Source: Craterostigma plantagineum (lineage: Eukaryota > Streptophyta > Magnoliopsida > Lamiales > Linderniaceae). Taken from it: a DNA stretch of 64,000 nt. Of this stretch, positions 37,536 through 62,960 are shown piece after piece. The stretch covers positions 124,001 through 188,000 of the forward strand of contig JAPQWV010000681.1 in NCBI GenBank assembly GCA_027422505.1, given 5' to 3'. The number at the start of each line of letters is the position of its first letter. The stretch's first letter is position 1. The position numbers and the translations under genes are program-made. The notes below the pieces were generated by a model. The model saw nothing but the letters and a program-made list of their open reading frames with translations, ran no database searches and was not told where the DNA came from.

Positions 37536-39463
37536 ATGGATGAAGGGGCTAATTCTTGGATAAGGAGAACTAAGTTCTCTCATACTGTTTGTCACCGTCT
37601 CGATGCGTCAAGATTGGCCTCTGTTCCTTTTGACATTCAACGTGAAAGTAGAGTTCCAGGTCTCAAAAGTAGACCTGAACACACTGCTGTTAATCGCACA
37701 CCTGGGCCAAATGTTATACAAGTTCAACGAAACCCTGCAACAAACAAGCAGAGAGCAGTGTCTCCTGTCCCAGAAATAAAGGTCCCTGACACTTTCAAGG
37801 AAGCTCAGTCGAACAAGAAGAGATTCTCTACTCCACACCCACAAAGGAAAGAAGCTGAGAAGGGAACTGCGCTCAAGTTGTTTCATAGAGAGGCATTGGA
37901 GACAAAGGGTACTATCAAGAGGTTTCTTAGTTCAAAATCACCACCGAATACTAGTCCTCTTAGGCACTTGTCATCAATAAAACTTCCCGACAAGTCTAAG
38001 AATCGTAAAGACACGGCATGGTCCAAATATTTCGATCATGGTGGGGGAAGGGTTACCTCTGTGGAAACTGCAGATGAGCATACCATAGATATGCCAAAGT
38101 TGTTTTTAGGGCTAAAATTTGCACATGGGGCGCACAGTCAGCTCTACCATGGAATCTACATGGACAAACCTGTTGCTGTGAAAATTATCAGAGTTCCAGA
38201 TGATGACGAAAATGGAGCATTGGGTGCTCGTTTGGAGAAGCAATTCACAAGAGAAGTTACTCTGTTGTCTCATCTCCATCATCCTAATGTTATACAGGTA
38301 TTGGTGTGTTGTGTTTCATTCACCCGTTCCATACTGCCCAAATTTATTAGGTTGTGTACTAACTAATTTTTCGAGATTTTTTACCCCGTGGACTATTCCA
38401 AGACTTAAGCAGACAAATTTCCTGATTATCTTAAAATTTGAAATGTAGTTTGTGGCTGCACGGCGACAACCTCCTGTGTTTTGCATTGTGACAGAGTATT
38501 TAGCCGAGGGCTCTTTGAGAGCATACTTGCACAAGCTCGAACACAAGTCCCTTCCTCTGCAAAAGCTAATCTCCATGGCACTGGACATTGCTAGGGCAAT
38601 GGAATACATACACTCACAGGGAATCATCCATAGGGATCTTAAACCCGAAAACATTTTGATAAGTGAAGATTTCCACCTTAAAGTTGCTGACTTTGGTATA
38701 GCCTGTGAGGAAGCACGCTGTGATCTTCTGGCAGATGATCCGGGAACTTACCGATGGATGGCACCAGAAATGATCAAGCGCAAGCAATATGGTCGAAAAG
38801 TCGACGTTTATGGATTTGGACTCATGTTGTGGGAATTCGTAGCTGGCACTATTCCTTACGAAGACATGTTACCAGTACAAGCTGCTTTTGCTGTGGTTAA
38901 TAAGGTATGTAGATCTCTCTTTCAATTGTACTTTTAAGCTGAAACTTATTTAAAGAGCTATTACATAATTGCAATCTACTGAGATATGGGTCAAGCAGTA
39001 CAATCCTTTCTAAGAAGGATAATAGGCTTCAGAGCTTATGATTTGCCTTCTTAATCGCTGTGCTGAAACTGGCACGTGTTATCCATGTTACAACATTCTT
39101 GAAATACGTGTTCTCATTTTCAACTTTCATATTTTATGTGTGTTCATCTTCTAACACAATTGCCTTACGGTTTTATCTTCACAGAATATAAGGCCCGTCG
39201 TACCTGATCACTGCCCGCCTGCCATGAAAGCTCTGATCGAGCAATGCTGGTCTTCTCATCCCGACAAGCGGCCCCACTTTTGGCAAATCGTGAAAGTCTT
39301 GGAAGAGTTCGAGTCTTCTTACGCTAGGGACGGTACACTGAACCTCGTACAGAATCAGATATGTCAAGACCATAAGAAGGGACTGCTTCATTGGATTGAG
39401 AAACTGAACCATAGAAACCACACCACTGCATCATCTTTGCCCTCCAAGCCTAAGCTTGTCTGA
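37536..39463 (+). CDS. Raf-like MAPKKK (group C) Ser/Thr kinase, S2 copy, intact
   Basis: Intact counterpart. Exons are 37536-38297, 38449-38904 and 39185-39463. It starts MDEGANSWIRRTKFSHTVC, the usual N-terminus of this kinase subgroup, which fixes the start codon. All kinase motifs are present: VAVKII, HRDLKPEN, DFG and APE. Joined length is about 498 residues. The activation segment lacks the basic residue pairs of receptor kinases, and there is no signal peptide or membrane segment, so a soluble cytosolic kinase is expected. With JASON-like it is one of two genes in S2 that read through without damage. Confidence 0.93.
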
Positions 39464-39904
39464 TCTTTTCTCCGATGTACTTAAACTTTTGGTTGTTAAT
39501 CGTTCAGATTCATAGCTTTCGACGTCGTAAACGGTTATGCCACCTCGTGCAATCTTTGATTCTTTTTTTCTGATATGGTTGCGCTCGAGGTTTTCCGTTC
39601 TGTTCTGTGAACTATTTGTTTTCTACTTTTGGAGTATTCTGTGGAACAAGTGAGAATCTGAATCTGAGACAAAGGACAGATATTATAAGAAGGTCATATA
39701 AATGGCTTTGAAATTATGTTTCATTGCATTCTCATATATACAGATAGTTTTCTTTTGTTAAATAACAATAAATGGCACGTGCGAATCAGACTGCAGTATA
39801 AATGCGGCAGACTTGAATGTTCGTTGACTCCATTAATTTCGTTTCCTTGCTTCCCTCTCCCTTCGAATTTCGAAACAGAGCTATCATCACAGCGACACTC
39901 CAGC

Positions 39905-39910
<6 letters not shown>

Positions 39911-39948
<38 letters not shown>
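39911..39948 (+). repeat. (CT)19 microsatellite, S2
   Basis: Same locus as the S1 tract but two units shorter. Confidence 0.95.
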
Positions 39949-39952
<4 letters not shown>

Positions 39953-40072
39953 GTCATTTCTCGAATTTTGAATCCAATTTTAAGAGTTGAAAGCGATTAA
40001 TGCTGCCGTACGATCCTTATAAATGCAGACGAATGGTGTGTTCTAACTTCTAAGTTTCCTTTCTAAGGAGAA

Positions 40073-41884
40073 ATGAGCTGCTTCTTCGGATGTTTTCGCG
40101 TAAAAGCTTCTCATTCTCATCTCACTGGACCCCGGGTAACGTATTCGGTCGGCTTGAGCTGCTTTCTCAATTTTTTTTTTCTTTCGGTATGGATTAACTT
40201 GAAGAAATGCGATTGTCAGCAGAAGGAGGTCGTGGTGTCTCGTCGCAGTAGAAATGATCTGTCGTCTCTGTTCCTTCATGACGGTAACTAGCCTTTCCTT
40301 TTATGTGCTTCGATTTGCTTGTGATGAAAACAGTCGCAGGAGATAGAGCGGATTGTGATATGAGTAGCTTTTGGAGTATTCTGTGGAACGCATGTTGCTG
40401 ATGTGTATAGTTTATTTTTCTGTTTTGATTTCGAGTTAAGCAGACGATTCGGCTCCGAAGGATGGGCAATCACGGAAGCAGATTCGTGATCAGCCAGATG
40501 TTAAAGTGCATACAGATGAGGTATGTGACCTGATAGATTTTCTAGTTTCATCAAATTAGTGTTTTCTATATGATTCATGAACATTCTTTCCGATCACTTG
40601 ATGTTTCTGTGCTAAATGTATGGAGCGATTCACTGAAGGCTGGCTGTTGATCTTTAGCATTAATGTATTTGTCCTCTGATTATACTTATAATTCAAGATG
40701 TGATATGTGCATACAGTAGGCTGTGCCAATTCTCTCAGGTTAAGATCTCAACTGAGTTATGATCAATTGCTAAACTGCAGGACGACGTCTTAAAAGCTCC
40801 CGAAACTCTGACGAAGACCCCAACTGAATTTCGAAATGCTTTGGAGAATTCAGAAGATGAATCAATTCCATGCGGAGAGGCAAAACTGATACCAAGTTTG
40901 AGGGCTGAGAAATCGAATCTTGGAATGCGCCATGAGTGCTCTCCAACAGACGTCAAAGCCTGCGGTGGTGACAGTTCTGGGAGGTGCATCCATATTGATA
41001 GCATTTCTCATCCACTTTTTTTTTCTCATTTTTTATTGCTGATCAGACCTGTCATGCCTATGGACCAACTAGCTCAAGATTAGTAAAATTCTTGCTCTTT
41101 TCTAATATTGTAGAATTGCATATTCATAACCCTCTATTTCCCTTCAGCTGCATCACTGATGGCCACAGCATCGGAAGATCTGCCATCAGTTCCATGCATA
41201 ATAGCAATTCTGGGGATGGAATCACACCCAAAGACGTGCATTATGCTGAAACTCATTCTGAAACTTCGTCTGTTTCGCCTGACATATGTGCTCATTCTGC
41301 TTTCGACCTTACTGAGATGAAAAGTGAAGTCAGTTTGTCTGCTTTCTTGAAGCCACCTCCCTTTATGGCAAGCAAAGATTTGAACACTATTACTGGTGAA
41401 AATGCTCCCCACCGAAGGATCCCCTCGGATAGGCCTATCTTGGGAATGGTTGCAGCTCACTGGAACAACGACGAAGAAGGAGCTCAAGTTCCACCTAAAT
41501 GGTGGGATGGTAATGGGATTCCAAATTCGACCACTAAGTACAAAGAGGTAGTATAGTACGTACGCCTTTTCTGTTCTTATTTGTTACACCTCTGTCATCT
41601 TCTTCCTACTAACATCCCCAGTTCTCGTTCTCTTTATTACAGGACCAGAAGGTTAGCTGGCATGCAACGCCATTCGTGGAGAGACTCGAAAAGGCTTTAT
41701 CTGAAGAAAGCCTTAACTCTCACATGTATGGTTGCTATTCATTCCTTCTTACAAGCCCGCCATTTCACCTATTCCATTCTCCCTGATATTCGTTTCTCGG
41801 TTTCGCAGGAAGCAAAGCAATGCAGCTTCTAGCAATGTGGAGCTGGACGAAGATGGCGAAACCGATACCGCTTTCTCACGTTAA
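40073..41884 (+). CDS. JASON-like protein, S2 copy, intact
   Basis: Seven exons with the same borders as in S1. The reading frame is intact from MSCFFGCFRVKASHSH through VSRRSRNDLSSLFLHD, the middle Ser/Thr-rich part, and the conserved block GMVAAHWNNDEEG, PPKWWDGNGIPNSTT, DQKVSWHATPFVERLEKALS, to the end DGETDTAFSR. Length is about 320 residues. No membrane segment is obvious; the N-terminal MSCFFGCF lacks the glycine of a myristoylation site at position 2. Which member of the JASON family it is, and hence whether it acts in meiosis, cannot be told from sequence alone. Confidence 0.85.
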
Positions 41885-42236
41885 GATTCTTCGCCGCGTC
41901 TTAAACCTGTTTTCTCACTCTAATAAACTTCTTTTCTTTGTCTTCTAACAATTCCTTGACTCTTAAATTCTTAGTACATTCCTTGCTCACCCTTGCTTGG
42001 GATTTTCACCACCGTGCCAACTAGTTTCCTTCCTTATCTGAACTGCACATGTTGATCATTGACCGTACAATATATTTAAATATCCACTTTCATGACAATT
42101 CTGCATTTCTGCTTGAAATCTCTCCTCCTATTAGTTCTTGCTCCCGTCATCCCACTTCCTAAATACTAATCCAAGATCACACAAAAAATCTTGTATAAAA
42201 AGTGGAAAAAAAATTTAAAGGATTTACACGATAATC

Positions 42237-43438
42237 ATGATCGATCAATAATACTGCAGTTAATAATAATAATAATAAGCATAGAGATGATGTTGGGGAC
42301 GACGACGATGATGTTCTCGTCCTACCTGGTTTTCGATTCCATCCCAACTGATGAGGAGTTGTAGGTTTTTACTTGATGAGGAAAGTGAAAGGAAAGGGAT
42401 ATTTGATGGGATCCATAGATGATCTCATAAGAGAGGTTGATATTTACAGATATGATCCATGGGATCTTCCTATTAAGTTGTACATATGTTTATCATCTAT
42501 GTGTGGGTCTCTACTGCTTTAATCATTAGAACATGGTATCAAGCGTGGAAGAGAAATTAAGTTTGCATGATGATTTGAATTAGGGTTTCGATTAGAAAGG
42601 CACAAACAGTCAATAACGAAAGCTAAAACAATAGTATATTTTTTGACTCGGACGAAAATTGAATTAAGGTTTTGATTTCAATGCCATGCAAAACTAGGGG
42701 GGAAATTTTCGATTCGGAGGAAAATGGAATTAGGGCTGATCGAAATCAAGTTGGATTAAATAATGCAGAACTAAGCGCGGCGGGCGAGTTTGGCGAAAAA
42801 AAATGAATGGTACTTCTTCTGGACGAGGGAGAGAAAATATCGAAACAGCACGAGGCCCAACCGCGTTTCCTTAACGGACTCGGGATTTTGGAAGGCGACG
42901 GGCATCGACAAGCACATCTACTCAACAAGAAGCAAAAACGACGACAACAACAACAACAACTAATTTCATTATTATCGGGATAAACAAGTCGCTGACTTGT
43001 CACCGAGGCAATGCTAAGAAAGGAACCCAAACTGAGTGGATGATGCACGAATTTCGACTACTCCCCGACAATCCCATGATAGTCGCCGGCCATGACAAAG
43101 AAAAATCCGTGAGATGTGGCTAACACATTTTGAATAATATTTTAATTTTCTTTTTATGTTCTTGATTTTTATCTAATCTCAGTAAGTTTGACACTATGCG
43201 CCGAATAATTAAGAGGGAAGCATCACCTCGTAAGAAACACAGCTCAATCTCGAAAACATATGCATGTGAAGACAAGGCCATGCTGATAGGAAATTTCTCA
43301 GAAGGCGTTAATGGTGATTATTCGCATGCGCCATTTCAGAGCCGTCGTTATTCTTATACGAAGATATTTCGATGGCTCGAACTCCATTTGCGCTCTTCAA
43401 GATCGAGTCTTTGGAACGAAGAACAGTACCGTGAATAG
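42237..43438 (+). pseudogene. NAC-domain transcription factor, three exons, frame-damaged
   Basis: This continues where S1 is cut. Exon 1 (42237 to about 42476) reads DDLIREVDIYRYDPWDLP. Exon 2 (about 42780-43075) reads [55 protein letters not shown] and MMHEFRLLP, which are NAC subdomains C and D. A probable exon 3 ends at 43438 with an RRIIKREA-like motif resembling the usual CRIFKR. Wording is closest to the JUB1/FEZ type. Faults: a 4-base insertion after the ATG (ATGATCGATCAAT against ATGATCAAT in S1), the +1/-1 pair in exon 1, a wrong frame at the start of exon 2, and a stop before [10 protein letters not shown]. Probably a pseudogene. Confidence 0.75.
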
Positions 43439-44243
43439 TGTAATGTATCGTATATGTATACAACAGAAGAGAAATACAAATGTATTAAGAAAACGATTGT
43501 AAATACAAAACAGTCTTCTCAAGGCAGATCAGATGGATCGTTAATAAGGATTTGTTACGTTGGAACTTGGATCTGTCAATGAAGATCGAATTCGAACTTA
43601 GTTGGAGTATGCTATATTGTATGCTCTTTAAACGAGGATACACTATAAGTGACATAAACAACTACTTGATTAAAATTTTTACAGTTTTTACAGATTCTTT
43701 CTCATGTCAGAAATTTTTATAAATAGGTATCCGATTTAATGTTTACCAATTTCTTCAATCATGTCGTACCTTCCTGTGTGTGTATGGCGTACCTAAATTT
43801 TCTAATACGACGTACTATTTTCTCAACGTATGACGTATCACAATACGTTGATGTAAGGTACCCAAATGTGTTGTATAGCGTACCTGCGGCAGATCGGGTA
43901 CCTATCTGCAAACATAGCAAAAAATTTATTCTACTAGATACCTATATATAAAAAAATCTGACATAGTACTAAGTACAAGTTTTTTTTTTTTTTTTTTTCC
44001 AAATGAGTATTTATGTTAAAGACCCCTAGTTTCATGTGTAAAAAATAAAGAAATAAACTACGGGTGCTACACGAAATTAAGAAATATACGGGGACCAGAA
44101 ATGAATTCTCGAAGGACCTCGCTCGACTTAGTTTTTCGTTTCCGAGACGCTAAACTTTGGAGGACATATAAGGCGCCAAGAGGAAGGGGAACAACACCCT
44201 CGAAATTCAAAAGCCCTAAACCCAATTCGTCAGTTTGCAGGCA
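43439..44243 (+). other. Spacer and promoter of APC5
   Basis: AT-rich with a T run at 43980-43999. No gene seen to about 44100. CATATAAGG at about 44165-44173, some 75 bases before the APC5 start, is a plausible TATA box. Short open frames here do not resemble any protein known to me. Confidence 0.45.
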
Positions 44244-57737
<13,494 letters not shown>

Positions 57738-57982
57738 TGCATACGGTTAGTATTTCACTAAGCTGCTGAAATATGAGTTGAAATAAAACGAGCGTAATAC
57801 TAAAAAGCCTAAAGTTTATGTAGGAGATATATCCTATTTATAAGTTATATTGATGGTTAATCAGTAACAGAAACAAATTACACTTCAAAGCAGGAAACAT
57901 GCACATATTCAGAAATTAAATATGAAGTATAAAACTAGTATGTACAGAAGTTCATAATGAGAGGAACGATCATCACCTATTA

Positions 57983-60900
57983 TTAACGCCAATACTGAGC
58001 CCAACGATGGATGGTTTCAACCATTTGTGGGAAGAGAGCACTAACACTCTCGTTGATGAGATCCTGGAAAAAATGTATAGCCTCCTCATCGTCCAAGTCC
58101 AACCGAAATTTCTCTTGAAGCTGTGCATTTTATTTTATTAGTTAGTTCCCAGCAGAGTTAAAATGACGGAAATATACCATTAAGATATATGCAAAAAAGC
58201 GTAGTTACTTACCTTCAGTATTCCTTTTTCGGGATCAGAAGCAATGTCGGGAATGTTAGAACCCGCCATCAAGTGAAACAGATTGAGGATAAGGTTGCTT
58301 GATTTCCTAAGAATGTTGTACGCCTCACAGCAGTATGATTTGAACCTCGTATAGTATTGACTGAAAAAAAAAAAGAACTGAAGATGAATATGCTGTGGTG
58401 CAACGTAGTTTGTGAAAAAACTGGACTGGTTTCCTATATATATAGTCCAAGCCACACAGGCTGTACACAATAGTTCGAAGGCTTAAACATTTATGTGGAT
58501 GAGGAGAAGCTATTAGTTACCTCTCTGCTCCACCCATGGCCTCAACCATTTCTTTGCATAGTTTCATCGGTGGTGGGAATGGTTTTGGATCCCGACCAAG
58601 TATAAAACCAAAATCAACGTGAAATAAACGACCATCGTCTTGCAGAAGCAGGTTGTCAAGGTGCCTGAGGACAAAATATAGTGTCGTCTATCGTGCCTAA
58701 TCAGTGCATTCAACTTTGTAGTTACGTAATAAAATTATTCAAATAGTAACAAAAAAGATTTGATGTAGCCCGTATTAAACCATGTTAAGAAATAAATAGT
58801 CGATGGGAATACGAATAAATAAGAGTTGTGCAAAACGTAAACTAGGATAGAAGCATGTCATGCATAAAAGGAATCAATCACCTGTCACCAATGCCAAGTA
58901 TGTAGGTTATAACTGAGTAACCAGCACAACTTTTTGTAAATGTTTCCAAGCAAGTTGAGGTTACTCCGAATGGCCCCTCTTCATCGGGATGAAACTTTTG
59001 CAGGTAGTTTGTAATACTTCGATGCTCTGAGAGAATCTGAACATGCATATAGAATCATTCTAAGCATATTAACCAAATACAATATCACTTGTAGACTGTG
59101 CAAACATCATATAATCCGTATTTAGATTGGTGCAATCTTAAGTAGGATGAACTTACTTGGGCTAGAGATTTTGATGGAATGAACTCCATCATACCTTCGT
59201 CATGCCCTGTCGCCAGTACCCTGTAAGGAGTTAAATGCAGGTCAAGATTCTCCAGCTTGAGCAGGCGATCCATCAACGACACCATTTGAATAACCTGATA
59301 AATGATGTAATTGGGTCAAACGATGTAAAATGAAAAAACGAGGACTGCTTGTTGAATTACAAGTACAGTGATTGCATAGCACTACCAGCTGATCTTGCCT
59401 AAGATCATCACCCTTCTTAAATATAAGCTTGCAAGTTCCTCCATTTGCAGTTCGAAGTGCCAATCGCAAAGGATGTAAAGCACTTTTGAAAATTGACGAT
59501 TCTGATGGTATGATTCCTGTTATGAGCACCTTGGGTGCCAATGGTGATCGTATTGGCTGAAAACAAAGATTTGTCAAAAGTTAATGTTCAATGTAACTCA
59601 CAAGTGTGGAAAACTGAATGCACAAGTTAGCATATTCAGACACAATCATCTCACAGACTACCTCTTCAAAGTAGGTAAGCTCACTAAGAAGCCCCGACAG
59701 TAGCTGTCTTAGCTTCTCAATTTTCTTTTGCGTCCCACCCCTCACATTTCTCACATCTCTCATGACAGAACACAATTGTGCAGTTAATTCTGTCTGTCTT
59801 ACCAAACTCTGCCATAACTTATAGCCGTCTTCATGACCATTCACAGCTGGGCCCAACTATTATGATGAATAAAGTCAATGTTATGTGCAGAAAGAACAGT
59901 TGGCATATGTATGATTATATGCATGCCCATGACATGTCAACCAACAGGATTCTTGATTTCATGAACAACAGTCATAGTTAGTTACTTTAGGACAAATTAA
60001 ACAGCTCCAATTGAAAATTTTACGGCTGAGTTCTAGCTAGACACAGCGATGAAGACAAAGCTGCTACAAGGCAATAGATAGGGAGACGAGATGAAGAAAA
60101 TGACAAAATAAAAGTCACACCTTAAGCATACTTTCTTCTAACATCTCATAGGTACTATAAAAGCGTCTAGCATAAACAGGATCATGGAGTTCAACTGCCA
60201 CATACCACCGGAGAAAGCTTGCCAATTCGATATTACGCAATGCTGTAAATGCAAAAAGAAAAATCGAAGAAAAGAGAATGTGACCAACTGGCTGTTTTTC
60301 ACACATCCAAACTTGAACTCCTGTAGGAAACTTACATCGTTGCACAAGGAAATGACTGAGGCGTGACTTATCGGTACGTTCAAAACGGAGAGCTTGGACC
60401 AGCTGAAGCAGGTAGCATTGGAGCTCTTCATCATCAGCCCGTTCAAGAACACTCACAGCATATGCACGGACCTGTAAATGGCCTAGCATAAGTAATATCT
60501 TACATCATCCAATAGGAAAATGGACACCTTGGATCCTAATCCAACATTCAAAATGAATAGACACTAGACAAAACCTTGTATGAGCAATCATGATTTGGTC
60601 TTCAGATAAATTAGTAACCCAAAAATTAGAGCATTTCAATTCAATCATTTGTTTTGTGTGGTTTTGAGCAAGGTGAATAGGTGTTACAAACAAATATATT
60701 AACCTCTTCACTCTCAAAAAGTGGAGAGAGAAGTTCCAGTGCGTCGCAAACATCAATTGACTGCCAGTTTCCCATCAGTTCCAGTGCCTGCTTCGCTTCC
60801 TGCAAACAAGCATCATAAAGTTTGAAACACAATGTGAAACATTTCAAGCATAAGAGGGAAATAAGATAAATACCATCAGCTAAACTAAGGTGGAAAATTT

Positions 60901-62742
60901 AATAGACAAGATTAACTATGGTAATCTGTTTTCTCCATAGGTTTTATGTAAATTACCTTGAAATACTCAACATTTAACCAATGCCACAAAATCAGAGAGC
61001 AAGCAGCCCCTTTTAACTTAAGGATTTAATGGAACCATAAAGTATATGGAAGAAATTTGTATTAATGCATAAGAATTGAAATACAAAGCAATGATAAACA
61101 AGTTAAGTTAGTCATCATGGTTGTTCCAATAAATTACCTGCATATCACTCCATTCAACACAGCGCAAAAACTTTGTCAGTGCTCTTCTCTCCGACATCAA
61201 GGAAAACCGGAATTTCCACAGTAGCTGCTTCTCCTCTCCAGTCAAGGCCCTTGTGGGTGGATACCTTAGTATTCTTTGTATAGACCTATTAAATACAACG
61301 AAATTCTCTGAGAACATACACTTAGAAAAATAAAGGTTAAAGCTTTGGACTTAGAATGCTTACTTTCTTTCTGCTGAGCTGGGTTTAAGATCTCTGTCAA
61401 TTATACCGCGATTAAGACTTCTTGCCAGCTTCAGTTGTTTGTGCTCAGAGGGGTTCATTTTCCCCAGTTCAGGATCCCACACTGTCACCAGTTCATTTGT
61501 GGACGCAATTGGAGAAGTAATTAAGAAATTTGCCCCAGACTCCTGCTGACCGTACACTGAGCAATTAGATATTAAATAAATAATTTATATTTTAAAGGAA
61601 TTTGAGGATTAACCTGAAAAACCACTCGGTGTTCAAAGCTGCAGAAATCAACAACAACGTACAAATGAGAGCTCCCATTTTTTAGGCTCTCACGTTCCTT
61701 GATTTTCTCCATAGACTTGAATGCAAGCCTGTCCAGCCAATCAACCCTTTGAATTTGTCCTCTCTCATACTTATTTACAAGCTTTTCCAGACGCTCTAGT
61801 TCTCCTCTCTCCTCTTTAGGAACCTATCATAACAAATTCAACCATCCATGTTATTCCGCAAAATTCACATAGACGACATCACTGTACCATCTTAGTATAT
61901 TAACTTTAGCTACCTTCCCAGGGGTAGCTGTCTTTATCGAACCATCGGCTTCTTTGCCCAGCCAAAGCCTAAGCTTATGTTTGCCAGTCTTGAGCTGTTT
62001 CTTCCTGTTGAAAAGATGAATGGTTGCACCACCAACCACTTCCTCATCTTTCCCACAGGAAACATCATAAACCTAACATACACGCCATCAAAGTCTGAAT
62101 AGTGAAGTCACTCATCTAAAAAAGAAAATCACAAACTACAATTTCTGTGACAACAAGGTCTTACTAAAGCCTAAGATGATCCAATTGATCAACAACACAA
62201 ATTCTATGAACTTACGGTCAAAGCAATCTGCGAATTAGCAGTTAGGTCACGATATTTGGTACTCAACGTAATGAGCTCGTTCCAGCAAAATGATGGACCT
62301 ACTGATTCAAGCCTACAATTTATCATTTACGATTTAAAACTAAACCGAAGAAAAAACAAAAAATAAAGAAAAATATAGCAAAAAAGTGATCAGCATAAAG
62401 ACCAAACCTCGTTCTCATAGGAAGTCCAAATGGCGCACCATCGATGTACAACAAGCATTCCACAAACAACTCTGGCTTTCTCTCCTCCAACGTACGATCA
62501 TCACTATCTGAGTAATCATTCCATCAGAACATGAACTACGTCTCAACTGATTTCACGCCACGACAAAAACAAAGAAGCGCATCACACCTTTTAGGCGATC
62601 ACAAAGACTAGAAATAGCTAGAGCAATTACCTTGTTGAGAAGACTTCTGCGAAGATAATTTGCCTTCCAACCTCTCGATTTTGAAAGTCACTGGAAGATT
62701 TATGTCGCATGATAAGAAGAATCGAAACTCGTTACCAGCCAT
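57983..62742 (-). CDS. VPS34: Phosphatidylinositol 3-kinase VPS34 (class III)
   Basis: Makes PI3P on endosomal and autophagic membranes with VPS15 and VPS30/ATG6. Seventeen minus-strand exons all in frame: 62742-62631, 62507-62408, 62312-62216, 62072-61914, 61823-61614, 61545-61364, 61285-61138, 60799-60704, 60471-60336, 60242-60121, 59856-59662, 59556-59386, 59294-59157, 59036-58882, 58666-58521, 58360-58213 and 58120-57983. Start [21 protein letters not shown]2 domain at about residues 30-190 ([26 protein letters not shown]), helical PIK domain ([20 protein letters not shown]), then kinase domain: [16 protein letters not shown] (ATP lysine), [12 protein letters not shown] (catalytic loop), HVDFGFILG (DFG). 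It ends [13 protein letters not shown], the conserved membrane-active tail. No damage seen. Its 3' end faces that of APC5. Confidence 0.96.
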
Positions 62743-62960
62743 CGATGAGCTGAGGTGAGCTGATTAACAACAGTTCACATCATCTTTCTCCAAATCGATC
62801 GATTTCCCCGTCATTTCTCTCTTGCTTCACGCTTTTGCTATTAGCCGTATAACGTAGACAGAGACTCGATTTCGGTAATTGCTAGTGGACTAAGCCCAAA
62901 AGCTCAACCCAATAATGACATAATGGGCTTCGACTCAATAAAGCCCAATAAGAAACCATT
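62743..62960 (-). promoter_or_regulatory. VPS34 leader and promoter with TGGGCT motifs
   Basis: TGGGCT elements on either strand lie at 62893-62898, 62924-62929 and 62942-62947, about 150-205 bases upstream of the start codon. Clusters of this site II motif are typical of housekeeping plant promoters and TCP factors. No clear TATA box. Inferred from motifs only. Confidence 0.45.

Larger units (their letters stand above)
19680..42445 (+). repeat. Direct repeat copy S2 of the ~22.8-kb segment
   Basis: S2 repeats the S1 gene order and orientation. Its first ~3.1 kb (19680-22774) has no partner inside the window; it encodes the N-terminal part of HAC and should match sequence left of position 1. 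Its right end is fixed at 42445, because downstream of that base NAC exon 1 continues whereas S1 switches to antisense HAC sequence. The exact left end cannot be set without the sequence left of the window. Confidence 0.93.

Noticed and set aside
42528..42545. ACATGGTATCAAGC, reminiscent of a Copia-type initiator-tRNA primer-binding site
   Set aside because: It deviates from the usual TGGTATCAGAGC, has no LTR next to it, and lies in the NAC intron.
43739..43951. Open frame with repeated GTACC-type phrases
   Set aside because: AT-rich spacer; no start context, domain or second copy supports a gene.
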